From JANMJD01 sp963847945 (lineage in GTDB: Bacteria; Actinomycetota; Acidimicrobiia; Acidimicrobiales; Ilumatobacteraceae): DNA of 64,000 bases. Position 1 is the first letter of the stretch. Each line of letters begins with the position of its first letter. The stretch lies in the NCBI GenBank assembly GCA_963847945.1, contig CAWKBX010000004.1, positions 434,001-498,000 of the forward strand. Reading direction: 5' to 3'. Of the stretch, positions 42,701-50,306 are shown one piece after another. The notes under the pieces were generated by a model. The model made no database searches. It had not been told where the DNA came from and was given only the letters and a program-made list of their open reading frames with translations. The position numbers were made by a program, and so were the translations under genes.

Positions 42701-43914
42701 CAGCGGGTTCCTGTCGATCCGGCGTCGGCGAGCACGTGGTCGTTGGCGAAGCGGTCAAGTCCGAAGGCGCTGATCAACGGGGGAGTTTGCCCGGTAGCGA
42801 TGACACCGGCCATCGCCTCGCCGCCGGCGGGAATACCTTTGAATCCCCAGGTCCCCCAGCCGGTGGTGATCAGGAACCCGTCGACCCCGGTGAAGCCCAT
42901 GATCGGCGAGAAGTCCGACGACACGTCGCAGATACCGGTCCATTGCCTGAGCAGGCGCAGGTTGGCCATGAACGGCAAGTGTTTGATCATCTTCGACGCC
43001 ACCGATTGCAGGTTCTGATACGACGACTGGCGGGAATAGGTCGGCTGGGGCTCGAACTCGGCCCCCATCAACATCTGGCCCCTGGCGGTCTGGGAGATAT
43101 AGGTCCGCAGCTCTGAGGAGCTGACGATCGGGCCGAGTTCCTGGGCAAACGCGTTGGTCACGTACGCCTGTAGGGGATAGGTCATCACCGGCAGGCGCAG
43201 CCCCGCCCATCCGGCGACCGTCGTGGCCCATCCGCCGACCGCGGAGATGACGGTCCCAGCCGAGATCGCCCCGGTGGGGGTGACGACGCCGGTGACCCGG
43301 CTGCCGTCGGGCGATCGGAGCAGGCCGGTGACCGGGGTGTTCTGCAGCACGTGGACGCCGGCGCGCATCGCGCCCTGGGCATAGGCCCACACGACGCGGT
43401 CGTGGCGAGCCGACGCGCCGCCGGGGTGGTACGAGCCGCCGACCACCGGATACCGGCCGCCGCCTGACAGGTCGAGTTGAGGGCAGAGCGCTTTCAACTC
43501 GGCGGGACCGACCAGTTCGGTGTCGGTGCCGCAGGCGGTGTTCAACAACGCTCGGGCGCGCTCGGTTCGCAGGCCCGATTCCGACGAGGCGAACCACATC
43601 AGCCCCTTGGCGTTGTGCATGATGTCGCAGCCGGTCTCGGTTTCCAGCCCGGCATAGAGGTCCATGCTGTGCTGGTAGAAGCGGATTGCCTCGGGCACGC
43701 CGTAGTTGGCGCGGATGATCGTGGTGTTGCGCCCGGAGTTGCCCGAGCCGATGTAGTTCCGCTCGACGACGGCGACGTTGGTGATGCCGTAGCGGGTGGC
43801 CAGATAGTAGGCGGTGGCCAGGCCGTGGCCGCCGCCGCCGATGATCACGACGTCATAGGCGGCGTTGGGCTCGTGCCAGGTCAGATCGAGCAGGGTCTCG
43901 ACGAACTCGTTCAT
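42700..43914 (-). CDS. soxB: Sarcosine oxidase beta subunit (FAD, substrate oxidation)
   Basis: 404 residues of the DAO fold. FAD-binding DVVIIGGGGHGLATAYYLATRYG (about 21-43), then the covalent-FMN region phrase NYIGSGNSGRNTTIIRANYG, WAYAQGAMRAGVHVLQNTPVTGL, and the C-terminal GFTGVDGFLITTGWGTWGFKGIPAGGEAMA. Oxidises sarcosine to the imine. ATG 43914 overlaps the preceding gene's stop (ATGA). Confidence 0.93.
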   Translation of the reverse strand: MNEFVETLLDLTWHEPNAAYDVVIIGGGGHGLATAYYLATRYGITNVAVVERNYIGSGNSGRNTTIIRANYGVPEAIRFYQHSMDLYAGLETETGCDIMHNAKGLMWFASSESGLRTERARALLNTACGTDTELVGPAELKALCPQLDLSGGGRYPVVGGSYHPGGASARHDRVVWAYAQGAMRAGVHVLQNTPVTGLLRSPDGSRVTGVVTPTGAISAGTVISAVGGWATTVAGWAGLRLPVMTYPLQAYVTNAFAQELGPIVSSSELRTYISQTARGQMLMGAEFEPQPTYSRQSSYQNLQSVASKMIKHLPFMANLRLLRQWTGICDVSSDFSPIMGFTGVDGFLITTGWGTWGFKGIPAGGEAMAGVIATGQTPPLISAFGLDRFANDHVLADAGSTGTR

Positions 43915-44315
43915 CGCCCGACCCCCAACCGGTCTTCGAGGTCGCGGACCTGCACGGTCTGGGTGATCACGGTGACCCCCTCGACGGTGAAATTGAGTTT
44001 GCAAGGCACTGCGGCGACCATCCCCTGGGTGAAGACTGGTCGGGCGGTCGGCACCGGCCATTCGATGTGGGGGGCGACGGTGAGCTCGAATTGTGCGGGC
44101 GTGAAACACATCGCGCTGAACCCGGCCTCGGCCTCGACGATGGCGTGTTCGTCGTCGACGGTCACCTGGTCGGGTCGCAGCCCGGCGATGAACAGGTCGT
44201 CGGGGGCGAACCGCAACGCGTTGGGGTGAGCCGCCTCTAGCAAGGCAAGGGCCGAGGGAGACGCGACGACTCGGACTCCGGCCAGCGGGTGACAGTGCGG
44301 GCTACATCCGGGCAC
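43911..44315 (-). CDS. Small protein in the sarcosine oxidase gamma position
   Basis: 134 residues between the alpha and beta genes, overlapping both (14 bp with alpha, ATGA with beta). This position suggests a gamma subunit, but it is shorter than usual SoxG (around 180-200 residues) and shows no clear SoxG/GcvT-like signature. Visible are an N-terminal C-x3-C-H (GCSPHCHP) and a C-terminal VPCKLNFTVEGVTVITQTVQVRDL. Either a divergent, shortened gamma subunit or a distinct accessory protein. Start GTG 44315. Confidence 0.5.
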   Translation of the reverse strand: MPGCSPHCHPLAGVRVVASPSALALLEAAHPNALRFAPDDLFIAGLRPDQVTVDDEHAIVEAEAGFSAMCFTPAQFELTVAPHIEWPVPTARPVFTQGMVAAVPCKLNFTVEGVTVITQTVQVRDLEDRLGVGR

Positions 44316-46443
44316 GGAGACCCTCCTTGTCGTAGAAGGGAACGTGGGCGATCGAGGCCGGCCGGCCATCGACGGTCAGCGGGCCGGGTGGTTCGCCGTA
44401 GCGCAGCCAGGCGAGCATGATCGAGTGGCCGAGCAGCGGCGAGGCGAACGTGGTGGTCGCCTGGCCGACGATGTCTTCGCCACACCACACGGGTGAACCC
44501 TCGATCGGGGCCGGGCCGTCGACGGTCAACGCCACGAGTCGGCGCTGGTTGGGGAGCGCGTTGGTGCGGGCGAGAGCTTCTTGGCCGAGGAAGAACGGCT
44601 TGTTCATCTTGACGGCCCAGTCCATGTCGACCCGCCGTGGCGTGGTGTCCATGTCGGTGTCCATCCCGATGATCACGTGACCCTTTTCGAGGCGCAGTCC
44701 GAACAGGGCCTGCAGGCCGTGAGGGCGGATGCCCATCTCACGGCCCGCCTCCATCAGGGCCCGCCACAACTCGACCGACATGTCGATCGGGTGGTGCAGT
44801 TCGAACGACGCCTCGCCGGTGAACGACAGCCGCATGATGTGGCATGGCACCCCGGCGACATCGGCGTGGCGGTGTCGTAGGAACTTCGGGGGTTCATCGA
44901 CACCGAGTTTCTGGAGCAGTGCGCCGGCGAGCGGGCCGGTGACGTTGATCGCTCCGAGCGACATCGTGCGGTCGAGGATGTGGACGTCGAGCCCCCACGA
45001 TTCGATCCAGTCGCGGAACCACATCTCGGCATTGGCGGCGCCGCCCGAGGTGAACGACAGCACGAAGCGGCTGTCGGATTCGCGCAGGATCATCCCGTCG
45101 TCGAAGATGTGCCCGCGTTCGTTGAGCAAGAGTACATATCGGCTGCGACCAGGGCGAATGTCGGCCACGGTGGTCGGATAGAGGCGTTCGAGGGCCTCGA
45201 CCACGTCGGGCCCCGAGACGACCATCTTGCCGAGCGTCGACACGTCGCCGATCGAGACGCCCTCGCGCACCGCCCAGTACTCGGCGACGTGATCGCCGTA
45301 GTGCCACGGCCGCCACCACGCGCCGAACCGGTCCATCGTCGCCCCGAGGGCGAGGTGCTCGTCGTGGAGCGCGGTGTAGCGGAAGACGTCGGCGTGGGTG
45401 TTGGCCGCGGCCTCGCCGAGGGTGATCTGGCGGGCGGCCGGGCGGCCGGTGAACGGCTTGGGAATCGCCCCCGACTTGGCCGTCACGTAGGCCCGCAGGT
45501 GGGGCTGGCAGACGCTGCCCTGGCACGTGCCGGTACCGCACAGGGTCGCCCGCTTGAGCAGTTCCAACTCCTGGAAGCCACGGTCCCACGCCCCGTCGAG
45601 ATCCTCGACGGTGGTGAATCCGCAGGTGCACACGACGCCCTCGACCGGCACCGGCGGCAGCGCGTATGGGTGCGCCGCCGCTCCAACCGTGCGGACCGCG
45701 GGGTCGTCGGTCATCCGGGCGAGCAGGTCGCGCGGGGCCAGGCGGGTAGCGACGATCACGGTGTCGCAGCTGTGCTCGCGCTCGCCATCGGGGCCGCGAG
45801 TGACGACCCCGGTCACGTGTCCGTCGACCCCGGTGATGCGGACCAGGCCGTCGAGATCGACGGTCAACGACACGCCCAGATCGACCCCCGCAGCGACAGC
45901 GATCGCCGCAGCCCGCTGCGTATAGATGCCCCGTAACTGATTGCCGGGGCAGACCGGTTGCAGCTCGGATGCCCCGGTGGCGATGACCACCTCGTCCGCG
46001 TGGATGTGACACATCGCCGCGTCGGTCCGCACGATGACGAGGGGCCCGGGGTAGACCGCGACCACTTCCTCGCCCTGGGCCGCATCGAGGAGCACGGCGT
46101 GATCGCCGGCGGCGGCGACGGCTGTTCGACCGCTGTTCCCGCCGCCGATGATGGCGACGGCCGTATGGGAGTGGCGGACGTGGACCGATGTTGCCGCCGG
46201 CTGCGTCGTGGTGGTCGGATGGCTGCCGATGGGGTGGCGTTGCACCACGGTTCCCGGCCGAGCCGGGGTCTGGCAGGTCCGCACCCACGATGTGCCGTCG
46301 ACGGTGGCAACGCAATTGCCGCAGTCCCCGGCGAGGCACAGGGTTCCCCCTCGCGCCGGGTGTTCACCCGATCGCAAGACGGCAAGGGCGACCGAGTCGC
46401 CGCTCTGAAAATCGACGGGTTGACCATCTACGACAATTCGCAC
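44302..46443 (-). CDS. soxA: Sarcosine oxidase alpha subunit, compact form
   Basis: 713 residues, well short of the roughly 960 usual for SoxA. Order: 2Fe-2S-ferredoxin-like N-terminus with CLAGDCGNC and VRTCQTPA; a reduced NAD/FAD domain (VAIIGGGNSGRTAVAAAG, then EVVIATGASELQPVCPG); a BFD-like cysteine region (VVCTCGFTTVEDL, LCGTGTCQGSVCQPHL); and a C-terminal GcvT/aminomethyltransferase half (DRFGAWWRPWHYGDH to PFYDKEGLRARM) that passes the methylene group to tetrahydrofolate. GTG 46443 is preferred because TACAGT lies 7 nt upstream. First gene of an A-(G)-B-D operon, unlike the common B-D-A-G order. Confidence 0.9.
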   Translation of the reverse strand: MRIVVDGQPVDFQSGDSVALAVLRSGEHPARGGTLCLAGDCGNCVATVDGTSWVRTCQTPARPGTVVQRHPIGSHPTTTTQPAATSVHVRHSHTAVAIIGGGNSGRTAVAAAGDHAVLLDAAQGEEVVAVYPGPLVIVRTDAAMCHIHADEVVIATGASELQPVCPGNQLRGIYTQRAAAIAVAAGVDLGVSLTVDLDGLVRITGVDGHVTGVVTRGPDGEREHSCDTVIVATRLAPRDLLARMTDDPAVRTVGAAAHPYALPPVPVEGVVCTCGFTTVEDLDGAWDRGFQELELLKRATLCGTGTCQGSVCQPHLRAYVTAKSGAIPKPFTGRPAARQITLGEAAANTHADVFRYTALHDEHLALGATMDRFGAWWRPWHYGDHVAEYWAVREGVSIGDVSTLGKMVVSGPDVVEALERLYPTTVADIRPGRSRYVLLLNERGHIFDDGMILRESDSRFVLSFTSGGAANAEMWFRDWIESWGLDVHILDRTMSLGAINVTGPLAGALLQKLGVDEPPKFLRHRHADVAGVPCHIMRLSFTGEASFELHHPIDMSVELWRALMEAGREMGIRPHGLQALFGLRLEKGHVIIGMDTDMDTTPRRVDMDWAVKMNKPFFLGQEALARTNALPNQRRLVALTVDGPAPIEGSPVWCGEDIVGQATTTFASPLLGHSIMLAWLRYGEPPGPLTVDGRPASIAHVPFYDKEGLRARM

Positions 46444-46450
46444 GGGCGTC

Positions 46451-46456
46451 ACTGTA
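46451..46456 (-). promoter_or_regulatory. -10 TACAGT of the sarcosine oxidase operon
   Basis: TACAGT on the minus strand, 7 nt before GTG 46443. It supports that start over the GTG at 46452. Confidence 0.45.
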
Positions 46457-46466
46457 TGCGAGGCCC

Positions 46467-47378
46467 CTAGGCCGGAAGGGTTTGTGCTCCCACGTCGCTC
46501 GCCACGTCGCGGGGGCCGCCACTCGCCGCGTCGCTCGTCTCGTCTCGTGGGTAGCCGACGATGGCTGGCCGCCGAGCGCTGCGCCTGTTCCACGATCGGG
46601 CGATGGCCATGCCGATCAGGAGCACGACGGTCGCCACGATTCCGTCAGCCAGCCAGTGGTATGCCGTCACCGTGACGGCCAACACGGTGAACAGGGCGTG
46701 GGCTGCACCGATCCATCGCCAGCGGCTGCGCCCGACCATCACCGTGGCGATGCCGACCACCATCGCCCAAGCGACATGCATCGAGGGCATCGCCGCGAGT
46801 TGGCCGGCGGTGTTTTCGCCCACCGAGTCGTAGACCCGCGGTCCGTACATCGCACCGGTGTCGATGAAGCCGAGATCGTCGAACAGGCGCGGCGGCGCAA
46901 CCGGGACGAACTGCAGGAGTTGGCAGATGAGCGACACGAAGACAAGTTGGTTGCGCCAATGGGCAAACGATGCGCGGTGGCGCACATACAGCCACACCAG
47001 GAAGATGCCCAGCGGAAAGACGTGGCAGACGATGTAGTACGAGTTGAAGAATTTGACCAACGCGGTGCTGCGCAGCGTCCAACGTTGCATCGTGAGTTCG
47101 TTCGGTAGGTGCAGCCACCGTTCCAGCTCCCAGACCGACCGCCCTCGCTCGAACGCGTCCTCGGTGGTCATGAACCGGTACTCGCCGAGCAGCCGCCATG
47201 CCGCGTAGAACGCGAACATCAGGGCCAATTCCTTCGACAACGGCGTGATTCGGTCGGGCCAAACCCCGACCAGCCGTCGACTCACAAGCCAGGTCACCCC
47301 GAGGGCGATGGCGATCCACACAGCGATATCGGCGGCCAGCCACACGACCGCTGAGCCTAGGCCGACCGCCGGTCCCAC
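46467..47378 (-). CDS. PAP2-superfamily membrane phosphatase/transferase
   Basis: 303 residues with about six membrane segments. The PAP2 core is at the end: PSMHVAWAMVVGIATVM (motif 2, catalytic His) and AVTVTAYHWLADGIVATVVLL (motif 3, His and Asp). The arrangement resembles inositolphosphotransferase (Aur1/Ipt1-like) types with long N-terminal helices. It could transfer phospho-inositol or dephosphorylate a lipid. A very basic C-tail (WNRRSARRPA) faces the cytoplasm. Separate promoter; not clearly tied to the sarcosine genes. Confidence 0.85.
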   Translation of the reverse strand: MGPAVGLGSAVVWLAADIAVWIAIALGVTWLVSRRLVGVWPDRITPLSKELALMFAFYAAWRLLGEYRFMTTEDAFERGRSVWELERWLHLPNELTMQRWTLRSTALVKFFNSYYIVCHVFPLGIFLVWLYVRHRASFAHWRNQLVFVSLICQLLQFVPVAPPRLFDDLGFIDTGAMYGPRVYDSVGENTAGQLAAMPSMHVAWAMVVGIATVMVGRSRWRWIGAAHALFTVLAVTVTAYHWLADGIVATVVLLIGMAIARSWNRRSARRPAIVGYPRDETSDAASGGPRDVASDVGAQTLPA

Positions 47379-47482
47379 GAGTCACCGGCGGTGTGCCATG
47401 TACCGGAGTGTTCCGCTCCGATGGACGTCGACCATCGCCGTTGGCAGGGTGCCCGGGTAGCGGCGCGGGCATCGAAGTGGTC

Positions 47483-47488
47483 GACAAT
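47483..47488 (+). promoter_or_regulatory. -10 GACAAT before the methyltransferase remnant
   Basis: GACAAT exactly 6 nt before ATG 47495; probably drives the YkgJ gene as well. Confidence 0.45.
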
Positions 47489-47494
47489 GGCGCG

Positions 47495-47646
47495 ATGACG
47501 GCTGCGATCTACGAGCAGATCGGCTCGACCTGTGCGTCGACCGGACGCGGTGATCCTCGGATCGCGGCCCAGATCTTGGCCGCCCCTGGAGACTCGATCT
47601 CGAGTTCGCCGATCTGGGCTATCGACTCGTGATCGCCGAGGGCTGA
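47495..47646 (+). pseudogene. Remnant of a class I SAM-dependent methyltransferase
   Basis: The first 30 codons (MTAAIYEQIGSTCASTGRGD, PRIAAQIL) are a typical methyltransferase N-terminus. The last 18 codons, in another frame (LDLEFADLGYRLVIAEG then stop at 47646), resemble a typical C-terminus. Everything between, including the SAM-binding motif, is missing. The stop overlaps the ATG of the next gene (TGATG), so the original operon layout is preserved. A real internal deletion or an assembly collapse; compare the kinase remnant at 16375. Confidence 0.55.
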
Positions 47647-48303
47647 TGGCCGAGTTCGACGACCTTGCCGCCGGGGAGTTCTCGACGTGGCTGGCCGAGA
47701 TGGATGGCGCGCTGCTCGGCGAGCGCGACGCCGACGTGCCGTGCGGAACGTGTACGGCGTGCTGCACCGCGTCGCAATTCGTGCACATCGGCCCCGACGA
47801 GACCGACGCCCTCGCCCACATCCCCAAGGCGCTGTTGTTCCCCGCACCGCGGATGCCCGCCGGGCACGTGCTGATGGGCTACGACCAGCGGGGTCATTGC
47901 CCGATGCTGGTCGACAATCGATGCTCGATCTACGACCATCGGCCACGGACCTGTCGCACGTACGACTGTTCGCGTCTTTGCGGCGTCGGGGGTCGAACTC
48001 GATGACGTCGATGATGCCGACAAGGTGTTGATCGCCAGGCAGTCGGCCCGTTGGCGGTTCGACGAAACCACCACGGAGTCGCGGGCTCAACGCCAGGCCG
48101 TGCAGACGGCGGCTGTTTTCCTCACGGAACACCCCGAGGCCCACCCCGGTGGAGCCGCTCGAAGTGCGACCGAAGCGGCGGTTCGAGCCGTTGAGGCGCA
48201 TCGTGTCTTCCTGCGAACCGCCGAACCCGCACCCCGTCGGAGCCCGAGTCCGACCGTCGACGAGGTGCGGGTCGAGTTCACCCGACGGCGTTCAGGTCCC
48301 TGA
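47646..48303 (+). CDS. YkgJ-family cysteine-cluster protein (one frameshift)
   Basis: 218 residues after removing one base near 47967-47970 (tgttcgcg). The CxxC-rich cluster, PCGTCTACCTASQFVHI then CPMLVDNRCSIYDHRPRTCRTYDC, is the YkgJ/FliB-like zinc- or iron-sulfur-binding signature. A helical tail follows (KVLIARQSARWRFDE...). Function unknown; such proteins may be oxidoreductase or protein-modifying components. ATG 47646 overlaps the methyltransferase remnant's stop. Confidence 0.85.
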
Positions 48304-48681
48304 CCCGATGTAGGCGACGCAGTCGATCTCGACGCGGGCATCGAGGACGTGTTGCACCACCAGGGTCGTGCGCGTCGGTGGGTCCGTGGGAAAGAACGTC
48401 GCGTACGTCTTGTTGAACGCATCGAAATCCCGAGCGTCCTGCAGCGTGCAGCCGCAGCGGACGACGTCGGCCATCGTGCATCCTGCCGATTCCAGGATCG
48501 CGGCGATCGTCGAGAGCACGATCGTCGTCTGGGCCTCGATCGAGCCGGTCGAGATCGTTCCATCGGGGAGAAAGGCGATCTGCCCCGAGACGTAGACGAA
48601 CTCCCCGGCACGGATCGCGTTCGAGAACGGATACCCCACCCCTGACGAATACACGACCTTCCCGGTCGACGCGGCACTCAT
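48292..48681 (-). CDS. ridA: RidA/YjgF-family imine deaminase
   Basis: 129 residues. Family signature: FVYVSGQIAFLPDGTI, QTTIVLSTIAAILESAGCTMADVVRC, and PTRTTLVVQHVLDARVEIDCVAYIG with the active-site Arg near residue 104. Hydrolyses reactive imine/enamine intermediates to ketones. Its ATG overlaps the amine-oxidase stop (TAATG), so it is produced together with the enzyme that makes imines. It overlaps the end of the convergent YkgJ gene by 12 bp. Confidence 0.93.
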   Translation of the reverse strand: MSAASTGKVVYSSGVGYPFSNAIRAGEFVYVSGQIAFLPDGTISTGSIEAQTTIVLSTIAAILESAGCTMADVVRCGCTLQDARDFDAFNKTYATFFPTDPPTRTTLVVQHVLDARVEIDCVAYIGSGT

Positions 48682-50306
48682 TACGATGCTCCGACCAGCG
48701 GCTTCGATGGCAGCGGGCCGATACCGAAGTGGTTGCCGAGGACCAGGTTGCATGACCGCAGTGAGCCGTTGACCCAACCCTGGTCGTCGGAGAACGCCTC
48801 GTTGCAGATGTAGACGTTGTCGACCGGGCTGATCATCCGGGCGATCACCGCCCGGTCGTCGGCGTGGCGGGCCCACTGGTGGTAGGCAAAGCCGAACTGG
48901 TGCTCACCGCCCCACAGCCGGAAGCTGGTCAGCACCGGCTCGGGGATCGACATGTCGAACATCTCGGTGAGCTGCCACGTTGCCTCGTCGACGATCGCCT
49001 GGGACGCCGGGAACATCACCTCGGGGTCCTGCTCATGCTGGCGCTGCAACGGGGAGTCGAACTTCGGCTCCAACGACTGCAACGATTCCCAGAAGTTCGT
49101 CTTGGTGAAGTCGCAATAGATGGTCAGCGGTGCGGGCCCGTCGATGTCGCCGGCCGCCATCGGGTTGAAGGCGTAGACCGCGCCCATCGGCAGATCGGTG
49201 AACGACGGTCCATTGGCGATGTGCGGCGACGAAAACTCCGTCCCGTCGCGCCACCAGGCGTCGGAGTAGTACAGGTTCACCTTGCACAGCCGCATCGGCA
49301 CCACCGTCTCCAGATCGGCGGTCAGCACATCGGCCTGAGGGTTGCCGACCTCATTCAACGCCGGCGACTTCGCCTGCAGCTGCTGCAAGGCGGTGGCTGG
49401 AAGCGCCAAGATCACCCGATCGCAGCCGATCGACGCCTTCGTGTCGCCGGCGACGGTGACCGTGAGGCCGGTGCCGGTGCGCTCGATCGAGTCGACACAC
49501 ACCGACAGTTGAATCGTGCCGCCCATCGACTCGACCCGTTGGGCCACCGCGTTGGGCAGCGAGCCGAAACCGTCGCGCAGCGTGGAGAACTGCGGATTGG
49601 CCGGGAAGTCTTCGAGGATCTGATATGCCTCACCGGCGTTGACCAGCGAATAGAACGGCGCGGCGAACCCGGCTGTATCGGCGCACATGGCGATGCACTC
49701 CTCCGACAGACCGTAGGCCCGGTACAGCGCCCACAGACCCCAGTCCTTGAGCGGCGTGCCTTGAAACGTGAAGTCGAGGCGGAACCGCTGCCAGAACTCG
49801 GGCGACGGGTCGGCGGGGACCTCAGCTCCGTTCGACGTGACCAGGTAGTCGTAGACGGCGGTACGGATGTCGTCGGGACTCTTGCCGCGCTCCTCTCGTC
49901 GCAGGTTGTAGATCTCACCCCACAACGCATTGTCGTTGGCGGCGGCCTGAGCCACGGTGAAAGTGCGCCCGCGGAGGTGGTAGAAGTTGTTGGCGTCGCC
50001 CATCGGGAACGGCACCTGCTGATCGGTCATGCCCAACTCGGCGAGCAGCGCGAGCAGTTCGGTGGCCGACTGGTTGAATCGCATGCCCCCCTCCTCGTCT
50101 TTGACCTGCACCGGGTTGCCCCGGTCGTCGTAGATGGTGACGATGTCGGTGTCGAGCCGGCCGCCGACGCGGTTCAGCCGGTCGAGGACCACGACCTTGG
50201 TCGACGGGTCGGCCTTGAGCAGTCGATAGGCGCAGTACAGGCCCGAGATGCCGGCCCCGACGATGACCACATCGGCGTGGTCTGGCAGGTTGGTCGTCGT
50301 GCTCAT
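48681..50306 (-). CDS. Flavin-containing amine oxidase
   Basis: 541 residues of the MAO/L-amino-acid-oxidase family. N-terminal FAD motif ADVVIVGAGISGLYCAYRLL (about 12-31), then LDRLNRVGGRLDT. The substrate domain contains EGGMRFNQSATELLALLAELG. C-terminal FAD closure: ICNEAFSDDQGWVNGSLRSCNLVLG. Oxidises a primary amine or amino acid to the imine with H2O2. ATG 50306 overlaps the decarboxylase stop (ATGA). With RidA downstream and a 2-oxo-acid decarboxylase upstream, an amino-acid substrate is plausible. Confidence 0.9.
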   Translation of the reverse strand: MSTTTNLPDHADVVIVGAGISGLYCAYRLLKADPSTKVVVLDRLNRVGGRLDTDIVTIYDDRGNPVQVKDEEGGMRFNQSATELLALLAELGMTDQQVPFPMGDANNFYHLRGRTFTVAQAAANDNALWGEIYNLRREERGKSPDDIRTAVYDYLVTSNGAEVPADPSPEFWQRFRLDFTFQGTPLKDWGLWALYRAYGLSEECIAMCADTAGFAAPFYSLVNAGEAYQILEDFPANPQFSTLRDGFGSLPNAVAQRVESMGGTIQLSVCVDSIERTGTGLTVTVAGDTKASIGCDRVILALPATALQQLQAKSPALNEVGNPQADVLTADLETVVPMRLCKVNLYYSDAWWRDGTEFSSPHIANGPSFTDLPMGAVYAFNPMAAGDIDGPAPLTIYCDFTKTNFWESLQSLEPKFDSPLQRQHEQDPEVMFPASQAIVDEATWQLTEMFDMSIPEPVLTSFRLWGGEHQFGFAYHQWARHADDRAVIARMISPVDNVYICNEAFSDDQGWVNGSLRSCNLVLGNHFGIGPLPSKPLVGAS

